Positions 6,043 to 14,846 are shown, numbered from the stretch's first letter. The stretch is DNA of 64,000 nucleotides from Flavobacterium piscinae (GCF_004122145.1 NZ_SBKQ01000004.1:124001-188000), one strand, 5' to 3'. The notes: a model not told the origin generated them from the sequence alone. Numbers and translations are program-made.

Positions 6043-7380
6043 ATGAAAATAGAAAAACGTTGGGTCATTTCATTTGTCTTAATCAGCATTGCAGCCATAA
6101 GCGGTTTGTTTTGGGAAACCACTCCCGCCATAGCATCTGCCACTTTTAACGCAGCCGACACGATTGTCACCGCTGATGTAGCGTGGTTGCTCACTTCTTC
6201 CTGTTTGGTCTTATTAATGACACCCGGACTTTCCTTCTTTTATGGGGGAATGGTGGGTAAAAAAAATGTGATTTCCACCATGTTACAAAGTTTTATCTGT
6301 TTGGGTGTGGTGTCGCTATTATGGGTCATCGTCGGATTCAGTTTGGCTTTTGGCGATTCATACGGTTTTACCCTTAACGGACAACATTATGGCCTCATCG
6401 GGAATCCGTTTCAATTTGCCTTCATGGACCAAGTAGGCGTTTTACCCCATGCGAAAATGGCTTCTACCATTCCGTTCATTCTTTTTGCCCTTTTTCAAAT
6501 GAAATTTGCCGTGATAACACCGGCCATTATTACCGGTTCGTTTGCAGAACGCGTTCGATTTATCTCCTATTTGTTATTCATTTGTTTGTTTACTTTGTTT
6601 ATTTATACCCCGCTGTGCCACATGGTTTGGCATCCCAATGGTTTGTTAGGCACTTATTTTGGCGTGAAGGATTTTGCAGGAGGAACGGTGGTGCACATGA
6701 GTGCCGGTTTTGCGGCTTTAGCCGGAGTATTAGTCTTAGGCAAACGCAAAAACAGCGAGCACATTCCCACCAATATTCCGTTTGTATTACTGGGCACCGG
6801 AATGCTCTGGTTTGGCTGGTTCGGGTTTAATGCCGGTTCAGCTTTAGCCGCCAACGCTACCGCAGCCATGGCGTTTGCCACCACCACCGTTGCGTCGGCC
6901 TCAGCCATGCTTACCTGGATTTTCTTTGACCGATTAAACGGCAGAAAAGTTTCGGCCATGGGAGCGTGTATTGGTGCGGTGGTGGGTTTGGTTGCCATCA
7001 CGCCCGCAGCAGGTTTTGTGACTATTCCTCAGAGTATTTTCTTTGGTTTCATTGCCGCTATTGTTTCCAACAAAATGCTGTATTGGAAAAAACTCAAATC
7101 CATCGACGATACCTTAGATGTGTTTGCATGCCATGGAGTCGGTGGAATCATGGGGATGATTTTAACCGCTATTTTTGCTCAAGGTGAAAACGCCAGTTTG
7201 CTACACGGCGGTTGGGGTGTGTTTAGTCACCACATGATTGCGTTGGTGTTAGTAGCGGCATTTACTTTCTTTGGGTCAATGCTGTTGTATAAAGTTACGA
7301 ATGTGATTATTCCCCTTCGTGTTTCGGAAGAATCCGAACAAATCGGTTTGGACCTATCGCAACATGATGAGCAATTTTAA
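6043..7380 (+). CDS. amtB: Ammonium transporter (Amt/MEP/Rh family)
   Basis: This 445-residue inner-membrane channel conducts ammonium/ammonia. A cleavable N-terminal segment is followed by about 11 membrane helices. Hallmarks are MTPGLSFFYGGMV (59-71), the family signature around FAERVRF (167-173), and the pore twin histidines His218 (VVHMSAG) and His364 (ACHGVGG). No glnB/glnK PII gene lies next to it, which is unusual compared with many proteobacterial amtB loci, so regulation must act from elsewhere. GC content is higher than in the RM region. It ends in a strong bidirectional hairpin facing plsC. Family assignment is secure. Confidence 0.96.
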   Translation: MKIEKRWVISFVLISIAAISGLFWETTPAIASATFNAADTIVTADVAWLLTSSCLVLLMTPGLSFFYGGMVGKKNVISTMLQSFICLGVVSLLWVIVGFSLAFGDSYGFTLNGQHYGLIGNPFQFAFMDQVGVLPHAKMASTIPFILFALFQMKFAVITPAIITGSFAERVRFISYLLFICLFTLFIYTPLCHMVWHPNGLLGTYFGVKDFAGGTVVHMSAGFAALAGVLVLGKRKNSEHIPTNIPFVLLGTGMLWFGWFGFNAGSALAANATAAMAFATTTVASASAMLTWIFFDRLNGRKVSAMGACIGAVVGLVAITPAAGFVTIPQSIFFGFIAAIVSNKMLYWKKLKSIDDTLDVFACHGVGGIMGMILTAIFAQGENASLLHGGWGVFSHHMIALVLVAAFTFFGSMLLYKVTNVIIPLRVSEESEQIGLDLSQHDEQF

Positions 7381-7406
7381 TACCAAAAAAAAGGATGATT
7401 AATTTA

Positions 7407-7458
7407 CCATATAAGTCATATAAGTTTGAAATACTTTAGTCTTATATGACTTACATGG
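7407..7458. terminator. Bidirectional hairpin between convergent amtB and plsC
   Basis: The arms 7407-7424 (CCATATAAGTCATATAAG) and 7441-7458 (CTTATATGACTTACATGG) pair over 18 bp with one mismatch around a 16-base loop. It sits between the stop codons of two convergent genes. There is no long T tract, so it may stabilise 3' ends as much as terminate transcription. It shares an exact 15-mer with the hairpin at 4819-4859. Confidence 0.65.
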
Positions 7459-7466
7459 TTCAAGAT

Positions 7467-8207
7467 TTAATTGTTTTCTTTGTTTAATTCTTTGTAAATC
7501 ACATCCCATGCTTTGTCGCGGATTGCTTTTTTGTCGTCTACCGTAAAGCCGGCGGTGGGAATAAATTCGTGTACTTTCGCTCGCATGATGCCGGGACTTC
7601 CACTGAAAAAAGTATAGGAAAACCGTTTTTTATTATCATAAAATGTCATCGGAACAATGGGTATTTGATGCTCAATTGCCAACCGGAAGGCCCCGTCTTT
7701 AAAATCCGCTAAAATCACGGATTCATCTTCCGGCACTAATCCTTCGGGAAAAATACAGATGCTTAAGCCTTGATTTAACCGTTTTTGGGCTCTTTGGTAA
7801 ACTTCCATTCTGCTTTTCGGACTGTCACGGTCCACCAAAATACACGTCCGTTTGTAGAAAAAGCCAAACAACGGGATTTTGGAAAGTTCTTTTTTACCCA
7901 CAAAAACAAACGGATTTTTCGCGATAATTAACATCAGCATGACATCGGTCATGGAGGTGTGATTGGCAATCAACATATAACTTTCTCCTTTTTTAAATTC
8001 TTGTTCACGAACAATTTTGGGGTAAAATCCCATCGCGTAGAGAATTCCCCAAGCCCAAAGTTGAGCCAAACGAAAGAAAAACGGATACCATTCTTCTTTT
8101 AAAATAGAAATGATTAATAGTGGGAAAAGCAGCATGATAATGGATGCCAACACGATATAAAACCATATCCGCCAAAGCAACCAAAAAAGTAGATTAACAA
8201 ATTTCAT
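7467..8207 (-). CDS. plsC: 1-acyl-sn-glycerol-3-phosphate acyltransferase (PlsC family)
   Basis: This 246-residue membrane-bound enzyme transfers a second acyl chain to lysophosphatidic acid, giving phosphatidic acid. The N-terminus has one or two hydrophobic helices (about 5-38). The catalytic NHTSMTD motif (Asn82, His83, Asp88) and the glycerophosphate-binding FPEG (153-156) are intact, and PIVPMTF (about 188) fits the family's fourth block. The start at 8207 is an ATG. The gene stands alone, convergent with amtB. A related acyltransferase for another lipid substrate is possible because the family is broad. Confidence 0.9.
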   Translation of the reverse strand: MKFVNLLFWLLWRIWFYIVLASIIMLLFPLLIISILKEEWYPFFFRLAQLWAWGILYAMGFYPKIVREQEFKKGESYMLIANHTSMTDVMLMLIIAKNPFVFVGKKELSKIPLFGFFYKRTCILVDRDSPKSRMEVYQRAQKRLNQGLSICIFPEGLVPEDESVILADFKDGAFRLAIEHQIPIVPMTFYDNKKRFSYTFFSGSPGIMRAKVHEFIPTAGFTVDDKKAIRDKAWDVIYKELNKENN

Positions 8208-8349
8208 GAAGCCAAATGTAAGGAAACCAAAGTGATTTTAAAATCATAAAAATAAGTTTATTCCCGTATTAACTAAACAATTGAGATCTTGAAGACCCTA
8301 GACTTGGTTTGCAGACCAAATGAACACAAGGTTATATTATGAAATTTTA

Positions 8350-8396
8350 CCGCAGATTCGCAGGTTAAATAGGAGTTAAAATTTGTGAATCTGTGG
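8350..8396. repeat. 13-bp stem hairpin of the CAGATTC...GAATCTG type
   Basis: CCGCAGATTCGCA (8350-8362) pairs with TGTGAATCTGTGG (8384-8396) through 13 positions including two G-U pairs. I recall this sequence type as a common dispersed intergenic repeat in Flavobacteria. It lies in the 268-bp gap between the divergent plsC and trpS, which otherwise shows nothing recognisable. Confidence 0.55.
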
Positions 8397-8475
8397 CAAA
8401 AAAATTTTTAACCTTAATAAGTAGCGGTGTTTTTCAAAAACTTTCCGAAATTTGCGTTTTTACAACCCGTTCATT

Positions 8476-9447
8476 ATGCCAAAAATATTAACCGGAATAC
8501 AAGCCACCGGAACACCGCATTTAGGAAATTTATTAGGGGCGATTTTGCCTGCCATAGAAATGGCCAACAAACCGGAAAACGAATCGTTTTTATTCATTGC
8601 CGATTTGCACTCCATCACGCAAATTAAAGACGGCGAAAGTCTTCGTCAAAACACCTACAGTGTGGCTGCCACGTGGCTGGCTTGCGGATTAGACATCAAT
8701 AAAGTCATTTTTTACCGTCAAAGCGACGTGCCTCAAACGGCAGAATTGTCGTGGTATTTGAGTTGCTTTTTCCCTTTTCAACGGTTGACCTTAGCTCATT
8801 CTTTCAAAGACAAAGCCGACCGTTTGGAAGATGTGAACGCCGGTCTTTTTTCGTATCCGATGTTAATGGCGGCCGATATTTTACTGTATGATGCCGAAGT
8901 GGTTCCGGTAGGAAAAGACCAGTTGCAACATTTGGAAATCACCCGTGATGTGGCTTCCCGCTTTAATCATCAAATGGGGGAAACATTTGTGCTTCCGGAT
9001 GCTCAAATTCAAAAAGAAACCATGTATGTTCCCGGTACAGACGGACATAAGATGAGCAAATCCAGAGGAAACATCATCAACATCTTTTTGGACGACAAAG
9101 CCTTACGCAAACAAATCATGTCGATTGAAACTGACAGCAAACCGTTGGAAGAACCCAAAGATCCGGAAACGTGCAAGGTTTTTGCCATTTATAAATTAGT
9201 TGCTTCTGCGGAACAAGTTCAACAAATGACCGCCAATTATTTGGGTGGAAATTATGGGTACGGCCATGCCAAACAAGCCTTGTATGAATTGATTTTAGAA
9301 CGTTTTAAAACAGAACGAGAAAAATATAATTATTACATGGCTAATTTAGCCGAAGTGGATGATGCTTTAGCCGAAGGAGCTGCCAAAGCAGGAAAAATCG
9401 CCGATGCTGTTTTGAAACGCGTACGCAACAAATTAGGTTTTTTATAA
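8476..9447 (+). CDS. trpS: Tryptophanyl-tRNA synthetase
   Basis: This 323-residue class I aminoacyl-tRNA synthetase charges tRNA-Trp. The HIGH-like motif TPHLGN is at 13-18 and KMSKS at 192-196. The stretch ADILLYDAEVVPVGKDQLQHLEITRDVA is the typical tryptophan and dimer region. The ATG at 8476 (MPKILTGIQATG) is the start used by relatives. A frame eight codons longer would need a TTG start lying in a promoter-like sequence. It is followed after one base by a small secreted protein gene, so the two are probably co-transcribed. Confidence 0.96.
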   Translation: MPKILTGIQATGTPHLGNLLGAILPAIEMANKPENESFLFIADLHSITQIKDGESLRQNTYSVAATWLACGLDINKVIFYRQSDVPQTAELSWYLSCFFPFQRLTLAHSFKDKADRLEDVNAGLFSYPMLMAADILLYDAEVVPVGKDQLQHLEITRDVASRFNHQMGETFVLPDAQIQKETMYVPGTDGHKMSKSRGNIINIFLDDKALRKQIMSIETDSKPLEEPKDPETCKVFAIYKLVASAEQVQQMTANYLGGNYGYGHAKQALYELILERFKTEREKYNYYMANLAEVDDALAEGAAKAGKIADAVLKRVRNKLGFL

Positions 9448-9448
9448 A

Positions 9449-9880
9449 ATGAAAAAGTATATCACGGTTTTTGTTCTTTTCTTTTTCGCTTTCGGATTTA
9501 GTCAGAAACAGGAACCGGTGTATATTTTATTTAACCAAAACGAAACCGCAAGCTGCCAATTTCCGGTAAAACGGGTGGAACCCGTTAAAAAGATAAAACT
9601 GGATTATTCTCAAAAAAGACATCGTAAAATCAACATCACCCGGTTTATTTTATGCCGAAATATTTTTGTGTTTGAATTCAAAAAAAATCATTTTGAAACA
9701 GTGGATGGTTCAGTGGTAGCCGGCTATAAAATGATTACGTTAGATGAAATGATCTCCCGCGAAGAAGAAGAAAAGTTTACAAAAAACATCAATCAACTTT
9801 TTCCAAAAATTTATATCATCGAAGCCATTGAAAACGGTCAATATGCGAAATATGAAGTGGTTTGGGAAAAATTGCAATAA
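9449..9880 (+). CDS. Hypothetical secreted protein
   Basis: This 143-residue protein has a clear signal peptide (MKKYITVFVLFFFAFGFSQ, likely cut after the AFGFSQ region). The mature part is lysine-rich with several predicted strands: PVYILFNQNE, KINITRFILCRNIFVFEF, KIYIIEAIENGQYAKYEVVW. It starts one base after trpS and ends directly against the dprA stop with no gap. No family was recognised. It is probably periplasmic or secreted; no T9SS sorting domain is visible. Confidence 0.7.
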   Translation: MKKYITVFVLFFFAFGFSQKQEPVYILFNQNETASCQFPVKRVEPVKKIKLDYSQKRHRKINITRFILCRNIFVFEFKKNHFETVDGSVVAGYKMITLDEMISREEEEKFTKNINQLFPKIYIIEAIENGQYAKYEVVWEKLQ

Positions 9881-10984
9881 TTAAATTGCTTCAAACAATT
9901 TCCCCGGCAACGGACGAACAACTCCTTTCAATTCCATGTTCAATAAAACCCCGGAGAGTTTATAGATGGGAAAATCGCATTCCAAAGCGATAATATCCAT
10001 GAGTTCTTTTCCTTTTTTCAACAGATAATCATAGACTTTTTGTTCTTCTTCCTCCAACGAAACAAACAATTGTTTTTGAACTGATTTAGAGGGCTTAGCC
10101 TCCAATTCCCAATTCAAAATATAAACTAAGTCGGCTGCTGAGGTGAGTAGGTGAGCCCGTTGGGTTTTAATCAAATTGTTACATCCCAAACTGTACTTAT
10201 CCGTGGTTCGTCCCGGAACGGCAAACACGTCGCGGTTATAATCGCCGGCTAAGGTTGCGGTGATGAGTGAGCCTCCTCGCTCGGCACTTTCAATCACGAT
10301 GGTCGCTTCTGAAATACCCGCTACGATGCGGTTTCTTCGCACAAAATTTTCTTTGTCCGGATTCGAAGAACTCCAAAATTCGGTAAAAAACCCACCGTTT
10401 TTCTCCATTTTGGCAACGTATTTTTTATGCGTTTTTGGGTAAATTTGATTCAACCCATGAGCCAACACACCAATGGTTTGCAGGTTGTTTTCCATAGCTG
10501 CCTGATGAGCGACAATGTCCACACCATAGGCAAAACCACTCACAATTACCGGATTTAACGGTGACAACTCTTCGATTAGTTTTTTGCAAAAATCAATCCC
10601 GTAACTCGTGATTTGTCGCGTTCCAACAACACTGATGGTTCGTTTGGAATGTAGATCAATTTCTCCGGAAGAAAACAAAACGGTCGGCCCGTCAATACAG
10701 TGTTTGAGTCGTTCAGGGTAGGCTTCCTCTAAAAATGAACAGAAAGTAATGTTTTCCCGTTCAATAAATTTTATTTCTTCTTCCGCTAATTTAAAAACAG
10801 ATGCATTTGTTAGATTTTTAATCAAAACCTCCCCGATACCGTCAATGGATGCTAACTTGTTCTTTTTTGTATGAAAAACCTTTTCTGCAGAACCGCAGTG
10901 ATGAATGAGTTTTTTGGCAACAATGTCACCAACACCTTCTACTTGAAGTAACGCAAGCGTGTAATATAATTCAGAATCTGTCAT
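9881..10984 (-). CDS. dprA: DNA-processing protein DprA (Smf)
   Basis: The protein has 367 residues. Helix-hairpin-helix-like repeats come first (VEGVGDIVAKKLIHHCG 15-31, IDGIGEVLIKNL 47-58). The Rossmann-like DNA-binding core follows, with SVVGTRQITSYG (118-129), SGFAYGVDIVAHQAAM (149-164), NRIVAGISEATIVIE and GGSLITA (237-243). A winged-helix domain closes it. DprA protects incoming single-stranded DNA and loads RecA in natural transformation. It is present in many bacteria without proven competence. It is a single gene here, abutting the plus-strand gene on its 3' side. Confidence 0.95.
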   Translation of the reverse strand: MTDSELYYTLALLQVEGVGDIVAKKLIHHCGSAEKVFHTKKNKLASIDGIGEVLIKNLTNASVFKLAEEEIKFIERENITFCSFLEEAYPERLKHCIDGPTVLFSSGEIDLHSKRTISVVGTRQITSYGIDFCKKLIEELSPLNPVIVSGFAYGVDIVAHQAAMENNLQTIGVLAHGLNQIYPKTHKKYVAKMEKNGGFFTEFWSSSNPDKENFVRRNRIVAGISEATIVIESAERGGSLITATLAGDYNRDVFAVPGRTTDKYSLGCNNLIKTQRAHLLTSAADLVYILNWELEAKPSKSVQKQLFVSLEEEEQKVYDYLLKKGKELMDIIALECDFPIYKLSGVLLNMELKGVVRPLPGKLFEAI

Positions 10985-11200
10985 GGCGTATAATTGAATT
11001 TCAAAGAAACAGCTTTTTTCTATTTCTTAAAAATTTTTAATAAAAAAATTACTCGAAAAATGAATTTGGACTACTATAGAAATGTATATCAAAAAATCTA
11101 ATTCAATGAAGCCGAAATAGTTATCAATTTACCTTAAATTGTTAATAAAATTTGTGGATAAAATTTTGATTCGGCAGTTGAATATTTTTTCTTTGTTGCT

Positions 11201-12163
11201 ATGAGAATGGAGCAGTATATATCCCAATTATTATATCGGTACCAGTGTGTTACGGTTCCGGGTTTTGGTGCGTTTTTAACTGAAAACCGTTCGGCAAGTC
11301 TTTCTGAAGACACGAACACTTTTTATCCGCCCAAAAAAGTAATTTCATTTAATTTTCACTTAAAGAACAACGATGGTCTTTTGGCTAATCACATTGCTCT
11401 TGCAGAGAAAATTGATTATGAAAAAGCCATAGCTTTGATTGAAGAAGAAGTAACCTCTTGGAAATATACCATTCAAAAAAGTGAGTCAATTTTGCTAAAA
11501 AATATTGGTAAACTTTCTTTAAATAGTGAAAGCAGTTTGCTTTTTGAACCGGCAGACAGTTTAAATTATTCTACACATTCTTTCGGTTTGACCTCTTTTG
11601 TTTCTCCACAAATCAAACGCGAAACATTTAAAAAAGAAGTCGAACAATTAGAAGAAAAAGCTCCGATTCAATTTACCCCTGAACAAAGAAGTAAAGCAAA
11701 CCCTTGGATAAAATATGCCGCCATTTTTGCTGTTGGCATTGGAATCACAGGCGTTTTAGGTAAGCAGGGTCTTGATTGGCACGAAAACAAAATTGCAGCG
11801 GAGACATTGTTGGTAGAAAAAAGCGTTCAGCAAAAAGTAGAAGATAAAATTCAACAAGCCACTTTTTTTATTGAAAGTCCGATTCCTTCTGTTTCTATGA
11901 ATGTGGAAGAAACAACCGATCGGTCATTTCATTATCACATTGTAGCCGGAGCGTTTAAAGAAATAAGAAATGCAGAAAGGGCCTTACAATCTCTGAAAGA
12001 GTTGGGCTATAATGCTAAAAAAATCAGTCCAAATAAATACGGCTTACATCCGGTGCTTTATGGAAGTTATGCTACGATTGAGGAAGCACAAAGTGCTTTA
12101 CAATCGATTAAGCAATCGCACAATAAAGATGCTTGGATGTTGGTTTTAGAATTGGAACAATAA
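11201..12163 (+). CDS. Membrane protein with N-terminal HU-like (CCDC81-type) domain and C-terminal SPOR domain
   Basis: The protein has 320 residues. The N-terminus MEQYISQLLYRYQCVTVPGFGAFLTENRSA matches the HU-like domain found in Bacteroidetes and CCDC81 proteins. A second similar region follows to about 130. One membrane helix lies near 166-184 (WIKYAAIFAVGIGITGVLG). A SPOR domain (FHYHIVAGAFKEIRNAERAL to the C-terminus) lies outside the membrane and should bind septal peptidoglycan lacking stem peptides. The topology therefore links a cytoplasmic DNA-binding-type fold to the division septum. Start could be 11201 or the second ATG at 11207. A perfect DnaA-box-like TTATCCACAA lies upstream on the minus strand (11152-11161). 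Confidence 0.85.
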   Translation: MRMEQYISQLLYRYQCVTVPGFGAFLTENRSASLSEDTNTFYPPKKVISFNFHLKNNDGLLANHIALAEKIDYEKAIALIEEEVTSWKYTIQKSESILLKNIGKLSLNSESSLLFEPADSLNYSTHSFGLTSFVSPQIKRETFKKEVEQLEEKAPIQFTPEQRSKANPWIKYAAIFAVGIGITGVLGKQGLDWHENKIAAETLLVEKSVQQKVEDKIQQATFFIESPIPSVSMNVEETTDRSFHYHIVAGAFKEIRNAERALQSLKELGYNAKKISPNKYGLHPVLYGSYATIEEAQSALQSIKQSHNKDAWMLVLELEQ

Positions 12164-12188
12164 ACCCTTTGCCCATACAATCTTGATT

Positions 12189-12216
12189 AAAGCTTCACTT
12201 ATGGGGCTTTTTTTAT
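12189..12216 (+). terminator. Weak intrinsic terminator after the SPOR gene
   Basis: AAAGC (12189-12193) can pair with GCTTT (12206-12210), followed by a run of T. The stem is only five base pairs with a 12-base loop, so the assignment rests mainly on position and the T tract. Confidence 0.35.
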
Positions 12217-12251
12217 TTGGTATAACTCCAAAAGAATCAAGGTTGTTTTTC

Positions 12252-12259
12252 TACCTTTG
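12252..12259 (+). promoter_or_regulatory. TAnnTTTG -7 element (TACCTTTG) of the thioesterase gene
   Basis: The exact consensus TACCTTTG ends 15 bp before the ATG at 12275. The in-frame TTG at 12257 is part of this element, which argues against using it as the start codon. No well-placed -33 TTG is visible. Confidence 0.6.
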
Positions 12260-12274
12260 CAAAAAAAATTCAAC

Positions 12275-12784
12275 ATGCAAGTCAAATATCCTTCAGATTC
12301 CATTACCACGTTAACCGACGTTGTATTGCCCGGTGAAACCAATCCGTTAAATAATCTTTTTGGTGGAGAATTACTCGCCAGAATGGACCGAGCGGCGAGT
12401 ATTTCTGCCCGACGTCATTCAAGACGAATTTGTGTAACGGCTTCCGTGAATCACGTTGCTTTTAACAAAGCTATTCCGTTAGGCAGTGTGGTAACGGTTG
12501 AATCGAAAGTATCGAGAGCATTTAACACTTCGATGGAAATTTATATAGATGTTTGGATTGAAGACCGTGAATCAGGTAATAAAACGAAGGCTAACGAAGC
12601 GATTTATACGTTTGTGGCCGTAGATGAAACCGGAAACCCGGTACCGGTTCCGCAAATTGAACCGCAAACTGAATTAGAAAAGCAACGATTTGACGCCGCT
12701 TTGCGGAGAAAACAATTGAGTTTGGTGTTGGCGGGAAAAATGAAGCCACACGAAGCCTCTGAACTAAAAGCATTGTTCTTTTAA
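12275..12784 (+). CDS. Acyl-CoA thioesterase (hotdog fold)
   Basis: This 169-residue hotdog-fold protein begins MQVKYPSDSITTLTDVVLPGETNPLNNLFGGELLARMDRAASISARRHS. The pattern N-x-LFGGELL-x-MD-x-AA is the signature of the YciA/BFIT-type thioesterases, with Asp38 within the active-site helix. It hydrolyses acyl-CoA to free fatty acid and CoA; chain-length preference is unknown. The start at 12275 is chosen because the longer frame runs into the promoter element. It ends at a strong hairpin shared with the convergent envC-like gene. Confidence 0.9.
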   Translation: MQVKYPSDSITTLTDVVLPGETNPLNNLFGGELLARMDRAASISARRHSRRICVTASVNHVAFNKAIPLGSVVTVESKVSRAFNTSMEIYIDVWIEDRESGNKTKANEAIYTFVAVDETGNPVPVPQIEPQTELEKQRFDAALRRKQLSLVLAGKMKPHEASELKALFF

Positions 12785-12789
12785 ATCAT

Positions 12790-12819
12790 AAAGCCTGAAA
12801 ATGTAAACTTTCAGGCTTT
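12790..12819. terminator. Bidirectional rho-independent terminator
   Basis: AAAGCCTGAAA (12790-12800) and TTTCAGGCTTT (12809-12819) form a perfect 11-bp stem with an 8-base loop, flanked by A and T on the two sides. It serves both the thioesterase gene (stop 12784) and the minus-strand EnvC-like gene (stop 12824). Confidence 0.9.
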
Positions 12820-12823
12820 TTAA

Positions 12824-14062
12824 TTACATATTGTACAACCAACTTTGCGGATTTAAAAACGAATCGTTTTGAAGAACAGAAAACTTGATGGCTGTTTTTC
12901 CGGTAGATTCGTTCGTTCGAATTCTTCCAATGGTTTGTTTTAAACCGACTTTGTCTCCTTTGTTTACAGAAACGGTACTTAAATTTTGATATACCGTAAT
13001 AAAATCACCATGCCTAATATAAACCGCTTTATTGATGGGAGATAAAACCTGAATTAGCATTACTTCTCCGGCAAAAACAGCCCGGGCAGATGAACCTGAT
13101 TCTGTTGTAATTTCTACACCGTTACTGTGAATGGTTAACGTAGGCTGCACCGGATGTGGCTGATTACCAAATTTTAACGACACGAAACCTTTTTCCACCG
13201 GCCAGGGTAATTTCCCTTTGTTGGCTTTGAAATTATCTGACTCAATTTTGCCTTCTGCGGTTAGTACTATTTTAGAGGAAGAAGTTCCGGTTGATGTAGT
13301 CTTTGTTCCTCCTTTTTTGGCTGTTTTTTTATTTTCTGCAGCAATGGCATCACGAATTGCTTTTTGAATTTTCTTGTCGATATCTTTTGCCTCTTGTTGT
13401 TTTTTCTTAATATCAGCAATAATTTTCTTTTGGTCTTTTTTAATTGATTTGACCAATTTTTCCTGTTCTTGTTTTTCCTTTTCAAGAACTAATTTTTCTT
13501 TTTCTTGTTCTTGGATAATTTTTTCTTTTTCGGATTTTAAAGCCGCTAATTTTACATTGTATACCTCTAATTCTGTTGTTTTAACTTTAATTTCATCTCC
13601 TTGGCTTTTTCGGTAACCCGCATACTGTTTCATGTATTGTACTCGCTTGTATGCTTGTGTAAAATCTTTTGACGAGAGCAAAAACATTGCACGGCTACGT
13701 TCGGAACGGCTTTTGTATGACTTTACAATCATGTTGGCATAATCTTCTTTGAGAGCCTCTAGTTCTCGATTTAATTTATTTATTTTTAATTGATTGGTAT
13801 AAATGTCATCATTTAATAGTTTGGCTTGCTTTTCATTGGTTTGAATCAATTTTTCGCGTAATTCGATCTTTGCTTTTTGCTGTTGAATGACGTTGACAAC
13901 CGACTTTTCTTTTTTCTTGTTCTCTTGTAAAATACGTTCGTTTACTCTAATTTCTTCCAACAATTGTTCTTTTCGCTTTTCCAATTTCTTTTGTGCCTCC
14001 GATTGAGCCAAAAGAATTGAACTTGAAAGAATAAGCAAAAATGTCAATACCGACTTTATCAT
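12824..14062 (-). CDS. EnvC-like murein hydrolase activator with degenerate M23 (LytM) domain
   Basis: The protein has 412 residues: a signal peptide (MIKSVLTFLLILSSSILLAQ), a long lysine/glutamate-rich coiled coil (about 22-250), a linker, and a LytM domain (about 283-412). The zinc ligands of active M23 peptidases are missing. The first site reads HSNGVEI instead of HxxGxD, and the HxH motif is replaced by AIKFSVL. It is therefore likely a regulator that activates an amidase at the septum, as EnvC does in E. coli. It ends the operon TPR - DUF4292 - EnvC-like. The degenerate active site is seen directly; the activator role is inferred. Confidence 0.88.
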   Translation of the reverse strand: MIKSVLTFLLILSSSILLAQSEAQKKLEKRKEQLLEEIRVNERILQENKKKEKSVVNVIQQQKAKIELREKLIQTNEKQAKLLNDDIYTNQLKINKLNRELEALKEDYANMIVKSYKSRSERSRAMFLLSSKDFTQAYKRVQYMKQYAGYRKSQGDEIKVKTTELEVYNVKLAALKSEKEKIIQEQEKEKLVLEKEKQEQEKLVKSIKKDQKKIIADIKKKQQEAKDIDKKIQKAIRDAIAAENKKTAKKGGTKTTSTGTSSSKIVLTAEGKIESDNFKANKGKLPWPVEKGFVSLKFGNQPHPVQPTLTIHSNGVEITTESGSSARAVFAGEVMLIQVLSPINKAVYIRHGDFITVYQNLSTVSVNKGDKVGLKQTIGRIRTNESTGKTAIKFSVLQNDSFLNPQSWLYNM

Positions 14063-14072
14063 GTTTAGAGCT

Positions 14073-14846
14073 TTAATTTTCTATATAAATTTGTTCATAA
14101 TCACTGGGTACATTGTACGGAAAAGATAGTTCTTCATTAAATGTAACCGAATTATAGTCTAAAGAAATGGTGTTCTTTTCATTTTCCTGATTGGCTTCAA
14201 TTAGAATGTTTAATGGCAAAATCGCTTCCGCATATTCTTTATGGTTGGGATAATATACGTTCAACTTTCTGTTTTTTGCCACTTGTTCAATTTCTTGTCG
14301 TTTAATTAAAAAATTGGACGCTTCAAAATAGAAAGACTTAACGTTTTGTATATCATGGATGTCTTTCAATTTGTAAAATTTATTTTCAATTGTGTTGGCA
14401 TATTTTCCTTTTCGCAAATCATCCATCGCCTGACCGATAAGCATGTTTTGCACTTTATAGAAATCTAAATCGGTTCCGAGCCAATTACTTAACGTGGTAT
14501 AATCCCCTTCGAAAAATTTGCCTCCGTTTTTCTCATAATATTTCACCTCAGTAGGTGTAATTAAACCTTTTGCCATGGTTATTCCCAGAAAACGAATGCT
14601 AACCAGAATCATTTCGTCTTTTTTAATTCTGATTTCAGCCGAAAAACTCAACGATTGGTTTTTGTCTTTGTATTTGGCATTCGCCCGAATGTAAGCCGTT
14701 GAAAAATTTTTCTTTACATCATAATGGTTTTCAATGATTTTTTGAGTAGCCAAATCATCGGAAGCATTGGCTTCAACTAAACCTTTTTTGGCTTTACATC
14801 CAACCAATGTAAACACAACTACCAAAACGAATACAAACTTTTTCAT
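14073..14846 (-). CDS. DUF4292 lipoprotein
   Basis: This 257-residue protein has a lipoprotein signal (MKKFVFVLVVVFTLVGCKAKK, lipobox LVGC). The mature part has the strand-rich pattern of DUF4292 (FSTAYIRANAKYKDKNQSLSFSAEIRIKKDEMILVSIRFLGITMAKGLITP), reminiscent of LolA/LppX-type outer-membrane lipid carriers. Its start shares one base with the stop of the TPR gene (TAATG at 14844-14848), so translation is coupled. It lies ten bases before the EnvC-like gene. The co-occurrence suggests an envelope assembly function. The lipid-carrier idea is an inference from fold-like pattern only. Confidence 0.85.
   Translation of the reverse strand: MKKFVFVLVVVFTLVGCKAKKGLVEANASDDLATQKIIENHYDVKKNFSTAYIRANAKYKDKNQSLSFSAEIRIKKDEMILVSIRFLGITMAKGLITPTEVKYYEKNGGKFFEGDYTTLSNWLGTDLDFYKVQNMLIGQAMDDLRKGKYANTIENKFYKLKDIHDIQNVKSFYFEASNFLIKRQEIEQVAKNRKLNVYYPNHKEYAEAILPLNILIEANQENEKNTISLDYNSVTFNEELSFPYNVPSDYEQIYIEN

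Noticed and set aside
6654..7001. 115-codon minus-strand frame inside amtB
   Set aside because: It is the antisense shadow of a strongly conserved membrane protein gene with higher GC; no independent evidence.
8427..8627. 66-codon frame overlapping the trpS start
   Set aside because: Out of frame with the secure trpS gene and without family resemblance.
11152..11161. TTGTGGATAA, reverse complement of a perfect DnaA box, in an AT-rich intergenic region beside dprA
   Set aside because: Only one box is present and no origin-linked genes such as dnaA or dnaN are nearby. One 9-mer match is expected by chance in AT-rich DNA, so no replication origin is claimed.
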